NCBI GenBank assembly: GCA_910587785.1
Contig: CAJUOA010000006.1
Location: 1-64,000, forward strand
Direction: 5' to 3'
Length of the DNA: 64,000 nucleotides
Source of the DNA: an uncultured Oscillospiraceae bacterium
GTDB taxonomy: Bacteria; Bacillota; Clostridia; Oscillospirales; Oscillospiraceae
The translations under genes were made by a program, and so were the position numbers. The notes below the pieces were generated by a model. It did no database searches. It saw only the letters and a program-made list of their open reading frames with translations, and was not told the origin of the DNA. Each line of letters begins with the position of its first letter. The first letter of the stretch is position 1. Shown here piece by piece: positions 31,569 through 39,154 of the stretch.

Positions 31569-33509
31569 TCAGTCTTTCTTGTAAAAGTCGCAGATGTAGC
31601 CGTCCGCCCGGAGGAGCAGACCATCCGCCCACTTGGGCTGAATGGCCATCGTTTCACAGATATCCTCCAGCGAAGTGTCGGGCGGAGCCTCAATCACCGC
31701 CTCATCATGGACGTGCATCACGATTTTGTATCCTTTGGCATCCAGCCGGAGCATAGCCTCGGTGAGGATGTCGCGGGCGGTGGCCTGGACAATATTCTCC
31801 ACGAACTTGGGGCCGTAGCTTTCCAGACGGAGCCACTTCTTCTGACCGCCCACACCCTCGTAGGTCACAGACTCACCGCCGAAGCGGTTCCCGCCGATCT
31901 TGGGTTTCACATAGACCAGCTTTCTGCCGGAGGGGAGGGTCACAAACATCATGCCGCTCTGGTAGGAGAAAGTGATTCCGTGGGTGGAGGTGGTGGTGCG
32001 CTGGGCCACACAGGTTTTTGCCGCATCGTCCACCGCCCACCAGAAGTCGGTGATGTTGGGGTTGGAGCTGCGCCATGCGTCTACCAGCGGTTTCAATTCT
32101 TCCTCCGGTACACCCATGTTCAACGCGCCCATTGCCTTCAATGCGCCGACCGACCCGCCGTAGCCCAAAGCCAGCTCCGCAATCTTGCCTTTTTGCCTCA
32201 AATGGGCATTCCGGCCATGTTTCTCTACAGGAACATGGAACATCTGGGAGGCGGAGGCGCAGTAGATGTCGCCGCCCTGGGCGAACACCTCCTGCCGCCA
32301 ATGCTCCCCGGCGATCCAGGCGATGACCCTGGCTTCGATTGCGGAGAAGTCGGCCACGAAGAACCGGCTCCCCGGCCTGGGGATAAAGGCGGTGCGGATC
32401 AGTTCTGACAGAACCATAGGAACGCTGTCGTAGAGCAGTTCCACAGCGGCAAACTGGCCGGAGCGAACCAGAGTCCGGGCCTGTGCCAAATCGGGAAGGT
32501 GGTTCTGAGGGAGATTCTGCACTTGGATGAGCCGACCAGCGAATCTGCCGGTGCGGTTGGCCCCGTAAAATTGGATGAGGCCCCTGGCGCGGCTGTCCCG
32601 GCCCACTACTGTCTGCATGGCGGTGTATTTTTTGACGCTACTCTTTGCAAGCTCCTGCCGGAGCGAAAGAGCCAGTTCTACCTCACCGCTGGCAGTTTCC
32701 AGCAGCTCCAGTACAGTGACTTTGGAGAGGGAATCCACAGAGAGGCCCTTCTCCACCAGCCATGCCTTGAGCTGGGCTGGGGAGTTGGGGTTGTCCAGCC
32801 CAGTCACCGAGCGGGCCATTTCCAGATGGGTCCGCTTGAACTGCTCATCGCAGCGGATGGCTTGGGTGACGAATACATGGTCGAGCATGATACCCCGGTC
32901 ATTGATCCGCTGGTCGAGCCGGTAGTTGACCCATTCGGATTCCGGCACAGGAAACCGGGACAGCTTCTGCTGGATGGATATCTCAGTTTCTACGTCCCGG
33001 AGGTTGTAGGCTTTGAACCGCTCCCATTTCTCCGGGGCATCCTCCGGGTGGTGGCGGTATGGATTGCCGTCCCGGTTCTTGGCTTGGGTGCAAAAATAGC
33101 GGATGAGGTCTTTGCCCTCCTTCAGCTTCTGCTTTTCCAGACCGAGGACGGCTCCCACACCCTCCAGTGAGAGGGGGAGGCCAAGGGTCGCCGACCACAC
33201 CATCGTGCAACGCCAGGAGGACGGGTCGAGGTATTCGCCCACTGGCATCCCCAGCCAGCGGGACAGGCATACACGCTCGAATTGGGCGTTGAAGGCCCAT
33301 TTGGTCACGGCAGGATCGGTGAGCGCCGACAGCACTTCGCTGGGAAGCTGCTCCCCAGCGGTGAAGTCCACTACCTGGACAGGCCTGCCGTCTGCCGAGT
33401 AGCCGAACAGCAGGATTTCAAAACTGCTATCCTCACAGTAGCGGTACACACCGCACTTTTTCAGCGGAGCGTCGGAGTAGGTCTCAATGTCAATGGATAA
33501 AGTTTTCAT
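31569..33509 (-). CDS. Phage DNA polymerase, family A
   Basis: 646-residue replicative polymerase. The N-terminal DnaQ-like 3'-5' exonuclease has DIETYS (7-12), WAFNAQFERVCL (71-82) and NLRDVETE (169-176). Polymerase motif A is DFSAIEARVIAW (387-398), motif B RQKGKIAELALGYGG (438-452) and motif C HVHDEAVIE (599-607). The domain set is typical of Firmicutes temperate siphoviruses. The start is ATG at 33509; its AAGGGGG ribosome site can pair with an upstream C-tract (see hairpin at 33514-33559). Confidence 0.95.
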   Translation of the reverse strand: MKTLSIDIETYSDAPLKKCGVYRYCEDSSFEILLFGYSADGRPVQVVDFTAGEQLPSEVLSALTDPAVTKWAFNAQFERVCLSRWLGMPVGEYLDPSSWRCTMVWSATLGLPLSLEGVGAVLGLEKQKLKEGKDLIRYFCTQAKNRDGNPYRHHPEDAPEKWERFKAYNLRDVETEISIQQKLSRFPVPESEWVNYRLDQRINDRGIMLDHVFVTQAIRCDEQFKRTHLEMARSVTGLDNPNSPAQLKAWLVEKGLSVDSLSKVTVLELLETASGEVELALSLRQELAKSSVKKYTAMQTVVGRDSRARGLIQFYGANRTGRFAGRLIQVQNLPQNHLPDLAQARTLVRSGQFAAVELLYDSVPMVLSELIRTAFIPRPGSRFFVADFSAIEARVIAWIAGEHWRQEVFAQGGDIYCASASQMFHVPVEKHGRNAHLRQKGKIAELALGYGGSVGALKAMGALNMGVPEEELKPLVDAWRSSNPNITDFWWAVDDAAKTCVAQRTTTSTHGITFSYQSGMMFVTLPSGRKLVYVKPKIGGNRFGGESVTYEGVGGQKKWLRLESYGPKFVENIVQATARDILTEAMLRLDAKGYKIVMHVHDEAVIEAPPDTSLEDICETMAIQPKWADGLLLRADGYICDFYKKD

Positions 33510-33513
33510 GCCG

Positions 33514-33559
33514 CCCCCTTCCTACGCCAGGGGGTAGCGGAGCCGAAGCTCCGCCACCC
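33514..33559 (-). promoter_or_regulatory. Mutually exclusive hairpins over the polymerase ribosome site
   Basis: Hairpin 1 (33559-33532, minus strand) has a 12-base-pair stem capped by a UUCG tetraloop closed by C-G. Hairpin 2 pairs CCCCCT (33534-33529) with AGGGGG (33519-33514), the ribosome site of the polymerase gene. They share bases 33532-33534, so they cannot form together, which could tune polymerase translation. Confidence 0.5.
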
Positions 33560-33575
33560 ATAGCGCATGGCCGCT

Positions 33576-33752
33576 TTAGTCATTGGTTTTAGAGGCAGCT
33601 TTCCTCTTTTCCTTGTGCGCCGTCCACTTCTTCCCGCACCAGCGGATGAAACTAACGATGGCAGAGGAGATCATGCTCACGGTAAGGCCGTAGACGAGAA
33701 AGAAAACCACCAGCACGTCCACCTGCTTGGCGAATTCGTAGAGTGAAGTCAT
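33576..33752 (-). CDS. Small single-pass membrane protein
   Basis: 58 residues with one clear transmembrane helix (VLVVFFLVYGLTVSMISSAI, about 13-33) followed by a strongly basic tail (KKWTAHKEKRKAASK), predicting an outside N-terminus and inside C-terminus. Function unknown; small membrane proteins in replication operons may act as anchors or exclusion factors. The start is the second ATG (33752), 9 bases from GAGG; the one six bases earlier is too close. Confidence 0.6.
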   Translation of the reverse strand: MTSLYEFAKQVDVLVVFFLVYGLTVSMISSAIVSFIRWCGKKWTAHKEKRKAASKTND

Positions 33753-33771
33753 TGTCATTTACCTCACTTTC

Positions 33772-34320
33772 TCAGGACAGGAAGTCATCGTCCAGATCGG
33801 TGGCGAAATCGTCAGCGGCGGAGGTGCGGCCACTGAGCGGCTCCCCGTCCCGGACCTTCTGGATGTTGCCCAGGCCGCAGGCGATGCCCTTGTTGCCATT
33901 GGTGTTGAAGGCGTAGAAGTTGATGGACACGCGGGCGTAGCAACCGGAGTAGACCTCGGCCCGGTCCAGGATGGGCTGGACGGCCTTGTCCACGATCTGG
34001 GGCGCGGTGGTGCTGTTGGCGTTGACGAAGTAGGACCCCTTGTACGCCTCGTCATCCCGCTCGGCATCGCCGTCCCGGAGGGGCAGCTTCAGAGCGCCCT
34101 TGGGCGGTACCTTCCCGCCGAACTTCGCCACACCGTCCTTGATGGCGGCATCCACGGCGGCGTTGATGGCGGCGATGGTCTTGGCGTCGCTCTTGGGAAT
34201 GATGAGGGACACACTGTACTTGGGGTTGCTGCCGTTGATGGAGGCAGGCTCCCAGACATTGGCGTAGGACAGCCGGACAATGCCGGTGACCACCTTGGTG
34301 TTGGATTTCTGAGTAGGCAT
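33772..34320 (-). CDS. DUF2815 protein, probable single-strand DNA-binding protein
   Basis: 182 residues: VVTGIVRLSYANVWEP, NPKYSVSLIIPKSD, LRDGDAERDDEAYKGSYFVNA, and VYSGCYARVSINFYAFNTNGNKG, with an acidic Asp-rich C-terminus (DDFATDLDDDFLS). This is the DUF2815 pattern, encoded between DUF2800 and family A polymerase in many Firmicutes phages. The beta-rich body and acidic tail resemble phage SSB proteins, so a single-strand binding role is likely though inferred. The start ATG at 34320 follows AAGGAGG. Confidence 0.85.
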   Translation of the reverse strand: MPTQKSNTKVVTGIVRLSYANVWEPASINGSNPKYSVSLIIPKSDAKTIAAINAAVDAAIKDGVAKFGGKVPPKGALKLPLRDGDAERDDEAYKGSYFVNANSTTAPQIVDKAVQPILDRAEVYSGCYARVSINFYAFNTNGNKGIACGLGNIQKVRDGEPLSGRTSAADDFATDLDDDFLS

Positions 34321-34323
34321 GAA

Positions 34324-35466
34324 TTAGTCCTCCTTGATTTCAGTAAATTCCTCACCCGCACCGGTGTTGGTCAGGGCGGGGCGTTTGTCAGTAACGGGAA
34401 CGAGCGTGGGACGGCCCTGGGGCTTCTCCACCAGAGCGCCGAGGATACGGTTGAACTCCTTCTTGGACATCAACTTCTCCATCTCGGTGATTGGGATAAG
34501 GCTCTTTCTGAAAATGTCGGTGTATCCAGCCTCCTTCGCGGCCTGGATCACCGCCTCCTCATCTGTGTAACGGCGGTTGGTGCGGGTGGCCACCAGCTTG
34601 AAGCCCTGCCAGACCTTCCCGTGATTGATGGCGGCGTCCTGGGCGTAGGCTTGAATCTCGCTGGCCCACTTGGTGAGATCATCCAGCTTTCTGAGGATTT
34701 CCTCGATCTCCTCATCCGAGAGGAGCGGCGGTGGGGCAAACTCGAACCGGGCAAGCTGGAGCTTCTCCTCGGCGCGGGCGCGGCACTTCACCGCCGCCTT
34801 GCAGAACTGGCACCAGGGGCCAGGGAGATAGTCCCCTTCGCCCTTATGAGCCAGCTCCGCCTTGGGCTTGAGGACGTTCTCCGCCCAGGCATTCAGCTCA
34901 TCCACCGAGATCGTCCAAGTGGACACATTCTCCCGGCGGGGCTGGTAGATGCTCATGCTCACCTCGGCGACGTCGTAGAGGGAGTCGAACAACTGGAGAG
35001 CGCCCAGGGCATACAGCATTATCTGGGGATTTTCCTCGGCGTCCACCAGAACACCCTGGCCGTACTTGAAGTCAACGATGTGGAGCAGCTTGTCCGCCAC
35101 AATGAGACAGTCCCCGGTGCCGAAGCCATCTGGGACCCAGCAGGAGAAGTCCAGCCGCTGCTCGATGAGGACCAGCGGGTCGGAGCACTCAAGCTTGGCC
35201 TGGGTGAGCTGCTCCAGTACGAACTCCACATAGCCATCTGTGTATCCGTCCATCTCATCACAGTCATACTTGGACACCGGCTTACGGGAGCGCATCTTCA
35301 GAGCGCGGCGGAGCTTGTGTTCGCAGAGAGCGTGGGCGGCGGTGCCTTCGGCAGCGGCCTCCGTCTCCCGGTCGGAAAACTCCCGCTCCAGACGGGCGGA
35401 GGGGGTACAGTTCATCCAGCGGTGGGAACTGGAGGCGGAGAGGATGGCGTGGCTGTTAGGTGGCAT
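34324..35466 (-). CDS. DUF2800 PD-(D/E)XK nuclease (RecB-like)
   Basis: 380 residues. The nuclease core shows GTAAHALCEHKLR near the N-terminus, GTGDCLIV with an Asp, and HIVDFKYGQGVLV with the D...xFK active site followed by ENPQIMLYALGAL (QxxxY motif). A cysteine group around PGPWCQFCKAAVKCRA resembles the iron-sulfur cluster site of AddB/RecB-type nucleases. It probably works with the DUF2815 protein in phage recombination. The start is ATG at 35466, 9 bases after GGAGG; it overlaps the upstream gene by 11 bases. Confidence 0.9.
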   Translation of the reverse strand: MPPNSHAILSASSSHRWMNCTPSARLEREFSDRETEAAAEGTAAHALCEHKLRRALKMRSRKPVSKYDCDEMDGYTDGYVEFVLEQLTQAKLECSDPLVLIEQRLDFSCWVPDGFGTGDCLIVADKLLHIVDFKYGQGVLVDAEENPQIMLYALGALQLFDSLYDVAEVSMSIYQPRRENVSTWTISVDELNAWAENVLKPKAELAHKGEGDYLPGPWCQFCKAAVKCRARAEEKLQLARFEFAPPPLLSDEEIEEILRKLDDLTKWASEIQAYAQDAAINHGKVWQGFKLVATRTNRRYTDEEAVIQAAKEAGYTDIFRKSLIPITEMEKLMSKKEFNRILGALVEKPQGRPTLVPVTDKRPALTNTGAGEEFTEIKED

Positions 35467-35800
35467 GGCCCAGCACCTCCGCATCCTTCAGCAGCGCAGC
35501 GTAGTGCTTAGGGTCCACACCGCTGAGTTTCTCGGCCCCGTATTTCTGGAGCAGGCCCCGCACTTGGTCGGTGTATCCATCGTGGCTGCGCTCTGCAAGC
35601 ACCGCCCTGACCTCCTCCAGCGTGATAACCTTGGGCGGCGGGTCGGTGGGAACCGGGGCAAGGGGCATTTCCGGAGCCGGGGCAGGAGCGGCGGCGTCCT
35701 CCGAGTCATTCTGGCCCAGGGCGGTGGCCACGGCCTGGAGACTGTCCGCCAGAGAGCGGATGTCCTCGATCACATCCAGGAGCAGCTTGATCCTACTCAC
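35456..35800 (-). CDS. Phage hypothetical protein with Pro/Ala linker
   Basis: 114 residues. An N-terminal helical segment (IKLLLDVIEDIRSLADSLQAVATAL), a Pro/Ala-rich linker (about 38-57), and a C-terminal helical domain (ITLEEVRAVLAERSHDGYTDQVRGLLQKYG). Similar proteins lie upstream of DUF2800 in related phages, without known function. The start is GTG at 35800, 8 bases after GGGAGG; it overlaps the upstream gene's stop. Confidence 0.62.
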   Translation of the reverse strand: MSRIKLLLDVIEDIRSLADSLQAVATALGQNDSEDAAAPAPAPEMPLAPVPTDPPPKVITLEEVRAVLAERSHDGYTDQVRGLLQKYGAEKLSGVDPKHYAALLKDAEVLGHAT

Positions 35801-35993
35801 AGGCCGCACCTCCCTCCGGCACCTCGGTGATGCACACCGACTCCACGCTGCTGCCGGGGACCAGGATCATCACTTTCTCCCGCCGTCCCAGCAGCCGGGT
35901 GAGCAGCTTTTCCCGCAGTGACACGTTTCGGCACTGCACGATGCCGCCGCTCTGGGGTTCCTTAGACACGCTGATTTTCACATTGTGTCGCAT
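35793..35993 (-). CDS. Small conserved phage protein
   Basis: 66 residues, basic and beta-rich: VKISVSKEPQSGGIVQCRNV, then REKLLTRLLGRREKVMILVPG. It resembles a small conserved protein at the head of early replication operons in clostridial phages; its function is not known. The start is ATG at 35993 with GGAAGAGG upstream. Composite motif copy 2 (36035-36070) lies 40 bases upstream and may be its control element. Confidence 0.62.
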   Translation of the reverse strand: MRHNVKISVSKEPQSGGIVQCRNVSLREKLLTRLLGRREKVMILVPGSSVESVCITEVPEGGAACE

Positions 35994-36034
35994 GACCTCT
36001 TCCTTTCCGAAAGGCAAGTATCGTTTGCGCCTTT

Positions 36035-36070
36035 CACAGGTAGGCCACAGGAGAGCCGGATTCGGACGGT
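36035..36070 (-). promoter_or_regulatory. Composite control motif, copy 2
   Basis: CACAGGTAGGCCACAG (36035-36050), nine bases, ATTCGGACGGT (36060-36070): same two blocks and same spacing as at 1899-1934. It starts four bases after the stop codon of the sigma-like gene and precedes the replication operon genes. Confidence 0.5.
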
Positions 36071-36073
36071 CTT

Positions 36074-36460
36074 TTATAAAAACTTTTTCAATTTTTTCAG
36101 AGCGCGGGTCGTGGCATGGCGGACGGTGGATTCATCGAGGCCCTCGGTGCGGGCAATGTCGGTGTAGCCGCACCCCTCGAAGAACACCTGCCGGATGAGC
36201 TTCTGCTGGCGTGGCTCCAGCTTGGCGATAGCACTGTACAGTCGCTCGGCATCCTCAGCCCTGAGGATGTCCCGCAACACATCCACATCGGAGGGGAAAA
36301 GGGTATCGTCCAGGTTGTAAGCATCCAGGGAGCAGTGGCGGCGGGTCTCCTTGTGGTTGATGTTGTACTCCTGCCGGTCCAGATCGACCAAGATCGTCCC
36401 CCAATCATCGGTGACCTCTACCTCGACAGCGCCGGTGACGAACTCATACTTGATTTTCAT
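36074..36460 (-). CDS. Phage sigma-70-like transcription factor
   Basis: 128 residues. After an N-terminal beta segment (MKIKYEFVTGAVEVEVTDDWG) and a linker, residues about 75-128 form a sigma region 4 type helix-turn-helix: LYSAIAKLEPRQQKLIRQVF, GCGYTDIARTEGLDESTVRHATTRALKKLKKF. Such small sigma-like proteins are encoded at the start of early operons in Firmicutes phages and mobile elements. It could recognise one of the two dispersed motifs in this prophage. The start is ATG at 36460, 7 bases after AAAGGA. Confidence 0.82.
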   Translation of the reverse strand: MKIKYEFVTGAVEVEVTDDWGTILVDLDRQEYNINHKETRRHCSLDAYNLDDTLFPSDVDVLRDILRAEDAERLYSAIAKLEPRQQKLIRQVFFEGCGYTDIARTEGLDESTVRHATTRALKKLKKFL

Positions 36461-36509
36461 TTTTGTGTCCTTTCCGCCTGGGGGCGGCAGGGCGGGGACA
36501 CAAAAATGG

Positions 36510-36529
36510 CCGGGGCGTATCAGCCCCGG
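36510..36529 (-). terminator. Terminator-like hairpin upstream of the sigma-like gene
   Basis: CCGGGGC pairs with GCCCCGG around a 6-base loop; on the minus strand it is followed by CCATTTTTG. With the structured region at 36546-36628 it could end a short RNA or attenuate the early operon. Confidence 0.5.
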
Positions 36530-36545
36530 ACCATGCACAGCCAAA

Positions 36546-36628
36546 ATGGGCGCACAGGATCAGGGGTGCTGATAACGCCTCTCCCAGCAGGGAGGACTGG
36601 CGGTTATAGCATCCTCGCCCATGTGCGC
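36546..36628 (-). ncRNA. Candidate structured RNA in the early-region gap
   Basis: A long interrupted palindrome: ATGGGC (36546) with GCCCAT (36622), AGGAT with ATCCT, GCT-ATAAC-GCC with GGC-GTTAT-AGC, and an inner CTCCC/GGGAG loop. An alternative outer stem pairs GCGCACA (36550-36556) with TGTGCGC (36622-36628). There is no open reading frame of note. Strand is assigned from surrounding transcription and the hairpin plus T-run downstream at 36510-36529; the symmetry makes it ambiguous. It may be a small regulatory RNA or a leader structure. Confidence 0.45.
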
Positions 36629-36691
36629 ACACAGGCTGCGATATTTTTTATCTCAACGGGAAGGCCCGTAAGAGAGCAGAGAAAACAAAAA

Positions 36692-36745
36692 AGTCCGGCT
36701 AACCTATTACCTCCCTTTGCACAGGGGGTAACAGTTAGCCGGACT
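36692..36745 (-). terminator. Strong intrinsic terminator between lysogeny region and early operon
   Basis: AGTCCGGCTAAC and GTTAGCCGGACT form a perfect 12-base-pair outer stem with extra inner pairing (GTTACC/GGTAAT), followed on the minus strand by TTTTTTG. It would stop transcription coming from the XRE and zinc-ribbon genes. Confidence 0.8.
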
Positions 36746-36773
36746 CTTCACGATACGGTGCCGTGTTCAATCC

Positions 36774-36789
36774 TTGCGAACTTTCGCAA
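36774..36789. promoter_or_regulatory. Operator-like palindrome
   Basis: TTGCGAACTTTCGCAA, 7-base arms around 2 bases, in the 115-base gap between the terminator at 36692-36745 and the zinc-ribbon gene. No clear promoter is visible next to it. Confidence 0.35.
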
Positions 36790-36860
36790 CCAGTACGATG
36801 CCCTTCGAGGTACAGAGCCGGGTTCGACATTCTTGGCTGATTGCTCTCATTCAGTTGTGG

Positions 36861-37043
36861 TTATGCAGGGCGCTTCTGTTTCTGTGACTTCTTGACCACC
36901 TCAACACTGACTGTGGCTCCGTTCACAGAGCAGTTCAGTTCGGAGCAGCACTTGGGGCAGGACAATTCTGCGTGAGTGCCACTGTTTGACTTCAAGAGCT
37001 GCCTTCCGCAGACCGGACAGGCAACGATCATCTTCTCATTCAA
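36861..37043 (-). CDS. Com-like zinc-ribbon protein
   Basis: About 60 residues with IVACPVCGRQLL and ELSCPKCCSEL, two CxxC knuckles forming a single zinc ribbon like the phage Mu Com family, then a basic tail (KKSQKQKRP). Com-like ribbons bind RNA or DNA and control translation. The start is taken as TTG at 37043 because GGAGG lies 9 bases upstream; an ATG ten codons earlier (37073) lacks a ribosome site and would overlap the upstream gene. Confidence 0.6.
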   Translation of the reverse strand: MNEKMIVACPVCGRQLLKSNSGTHAELSCPKCCSELNCSVNGATVSVEVVKKSQKQKRPA

Positions 37044-37069
37044 TCTTTTGTACCTCCATATTTCATATT

Positions 37070-37837
37070 TCAAAATGGCAACTCACCATCATCATTGCTG
37101 TGATTATCGGGTTGATCACCCATATAGCGATTGATGATATTTCGCACCAAGGGGCTAAGTTTGACGTTTCTGCAAGAATCGGCCACGGTATCATAGAAAT
37201 GCTTGAGCAGAGCATCAAATGAGGTTTCCTTCGTTGGAGATGTCCCACACACAGGCTCCATAGAACTGTTGTGGCTATAGTCATCCCATATTAAGAAATA
37301 CAGTTCAAAATCATCTCCTTGAGCATCATCATGGTGTACTTTTGTTAAGATGATACGGGTTCCCTCATCCATGTCATAGGTGTAAGACTCACCGCTTTGC
37401 CGAGTAAGGTGTCCTGGAAAGAAGTAGGAATGATAGTAAGGCTCCTGATTTTTGCACAAGTACAGACAATCAGATGTCGTTCCATCTCCGTAACATTCAA
37501 TGGAACCAACAGCCGCTGGTTCCTTTTTCTCCCAATCAACTGCCCCGTCTGCGGTGTCTCTTATCAGTTTTTCAACAAAGGCAATGATCCTCCGCTCATT
37601 CGGAGAAAGCCCAGAGAGATCGTAGCTGACCAGCCTGTCGATAGATATCTCCAAAGTCTGTGCGATGGCAGCAATCAGATCAATGGTCAATTTGGAAGTG
37701 TTGTCCTCCTTGTTTGCGCGGGAGAGGTAACCAGCGCTGACGTTGGCCGCTGCTTCCAAATCACCGATTTTGATTGACTTCTGTTTTGCCAGAAAATAGA
37801 TGTTGTCTAAGCACCGCTTTTTGTCGAATGCTTCCAT
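37070..37837 (-). CDS. XRE-family transcriptional regulator with large C-terminal domain
   Basis: 255 residues. N-terminal XRE helix-turn-helix (IGDLEAAANVSAGYLSRANKED) at about 22-45, then a ~180-residue C-terminal domain without recognised family, which may sense a ligand or carry protein interactions. The start is ATG at 37837, 9 bases after GGAGG. It has its own consensus promoter (37869-37897) whose -35 box lies in an 18-base palindrome, so it is probably autoregulated. It is one of three XRE proteins of the lysogeny region. Confidence 0.8.
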   Translation of the reverse strand: MEAFDKKRCLDNIYFLAKQKSIKIGDLEAAANVSAGYLSRANKEDNTSKLTIDLIAAIAQTLEISIDRLVSYDLSGLSPNERRIIAFVEKLIRDTADGAVDWEKKEPAAVGSIECYGDGTTSDCLYLCKNQEPYYHSYFFPGHLTRQSGESYTYDMDEGTRIILTKVHHDDAQGDDFELYFLIWDDYSHNSSMEPVCGTSPTKETSFDALLKHFYDTVADSCRNVKLSPLVRNIINRYMGDQPDNHSNDDGELPF

Positions 37838-37868
37838 GAGGCAACGCCTCCTTTCGGTTGATGACATC

Positions 37869-37898
37869 ATCATAGCATAAATTGACTATATTGTCAAT
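37869..37898 (-). promoter_or_regulatory. Promoter and operator of the XRE regulator gene
   Basis: Minus strand TTGACA (37897-37892), 17-base spacer, TATGAT (37874-37869). The palindrome ATTGAC-TATATT-GTCAAT (37881-37898) covers the -35 box and spacer, fitting autorepression. Confidence 0.8.
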
Positions 37899-38179
37899 AG
37901 CCTATTTATAATTGAAAAATTAGAAAATTTTCTAAACCGTATTGAAAAATACAGAGCGTTAGAACACTCGGTACTAAAAAGTTGATGAATACAACAACTA
38001 ACAGGACGATACGGTGGAATATTCAATAAAGCGTTACGCTGTTACAATGTACTGTATGATACAGTAAGGTGCAAGAGGGTACCTACTGATACATCAGACC
38101 CGGCATCTTCACTTGGTGCCGCCCGTCATCTGGCATCTTCAAATCGCCCAGAAAGACAGCATAGGTCACGACCCATTAA
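37899..38179. other. Gene-free regulatory gap with palindromes
   Basis: No credible gene. It contains a 16-base perfect palindrome TTAGAAAATTTTCTAA (37920-37935), a 17-base palindrome TACTGTA-TGA-TACAGTA (38050-38066), and a direct repeat GGCATCTTCA at 38102 and 38132 (30-base period). The palindromes are candidate operators or a replication/partition-like site; I cannot decide which. Confidence 0.4.
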
Positions 38180-38935
38180 TCAATCCAGCTTTACACCCCA
38201 TATCTCTTCGACCGTCCCTCCGGCTTTAGACTCGACAAAACGCCGAATTTCGGGGTTGGCCTTCAAGTATTCAATCACAGCCGCGTCACGTCTTTTGTAC
38301 TCATCAGCAATGTCATCATCTCCGTAGTTAGGGACTGCTTCATCAATAAATCCGGCCTCTTTAGCATTTCTAATCACAGCCCCCAATTCTCCGGTATTCA
38401 TAATGGCCTCAACCACACTTATGGCGTATTGCCTCTTCAAAGTATCCTCAAAGCTTTTTACAAAGGCCAGCTGATGAGTGTAAGGATAAGGCATTAGATT
38501 AAGTGCAATACCATCAACCATTCGGTGGCAATAATCGATGGTAGCCATAAACGAGAATTGGAATAGCCGGTCAAGCGTGGTTGCAAAGTGGATAACTTGT
38601 TTTTCATCCATGCCATCCTTTTCCATCCGAGTAATTATTTCCTGGATAAAATCATGTGTGTCACCTAAATCGGGCGTTCGACTATGATCTTTCATAAAAG
38701 TATATGCAAACCCACGCTGTTGAGCAAGTTGGGTCAATACAGTGTGAATAACTGGGATGTCATCATCATCGAAGTTAATAACCCCTTTCTCATCTTTAAG
38801 TTTATCTACAGTACCGCCTCCCGCTTCAACGAATTTAACAAAGTTACGACGCAGTTTTTTTGCCGCAGAATCGATATCCTCATGGGCAAGAACTTCTTGT
38901 GCGACTACCCTTGCAACATGGTTTAAAGACTTCAT
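38180..38935 (-). CDS. Unknown protein in the lysogeny region
   Basis: 251 residues, acidic, soluble, largely helical. Notable segments: VINFDDDDIPVIHTVLTQLA, FQFSFMATIDYCHRMVDGIALNL, ADEYKRRDAAVIEYL. No domain, signal peptide or membrane helix recognised. It has its own promoter (38966-38994) and strong ribosome site (GAGGAGG, 8 bases before ATG 38935). It sits between the two regulator groups, a place where lysogeny-expressed accessory genes are often inserted, and is clearly more AT-rich than the structural genes. Possible superinfection exclusion or defence factor, by position only. Confidence 0.65.
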   Translation of the reverse strand: MKSLNHVARVVAQEVLAHEDIDSAAKKLRRNFVKFVEAGGGTVDKLKDEKGVINFDDDDIPVIHTVLTQLAQQRGFAYTFMKDHSRTPDLGDTHDFIQEIITRMEKDGMDEKQVIHFATTLDRLFQFSFMATIDYCHRMVDGIALNLMPYPYTHQLAFVKSFEDTLKRQYAISVVEAIMNTGELGAVIRNAKEAGFIDEAVPNYGDDDIADEYKRRDAAVIEYLKANPEIRRFVESKAGGTVEEIWGVKLD

Positions 38936-38965
38936 AAATAATACCTCCTCGTTGGTGTTAATGTT

Positions 38966-38994
38966 ATTGTAGCACAACCGTTGGCATATGTCAG
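38966..38994 (-). promoter_or_regulatory. Promoter of the unknown lysogeny-region gene
   Basis: Minus strand CTGACA (38994-38989), 17-base spacer, TACAAT (38971-38966), 31 bases before the ATG at 38935. Confidence 0.7.
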
Positions 38995-39118
38995 GGACAC
39001 TATTTTAGACCTTAAATGTCCATCCCAATCTGAGTAAAACCTTCTTAGTACACACCATTTGCGTAATATCTTTTGAGCCGTATGCACAGACGCTAAGTTG
39101 CGAACGATTCGGGTAAAA

Positions 39119-39149
39119 TTATAAGCGGGGGAGTTATCCCCGCTTATAA
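39119..39149 (-). terminator. Intrinsic terminator after the ImmA/IrrE gene
   Basis: TTATAAGCGGGG and CCCCGCTTATAA form a perfect 12-base-pair stem with a 7-base loop; TTTTACC follows on the minus strand. It ends the repressor-protease transcript six bases after the protease stop. Confidence 0.78.
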
Positions 39150-39154
39150 CAGGG

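Noticed and set aside
36746..36860. tRNA-like segment with TTCAATCC/GTTCGACA pieces in the lysogeny gap
   Set aside because: No acceptor stem or anticodon arm can be formed around these pieces on either strand.
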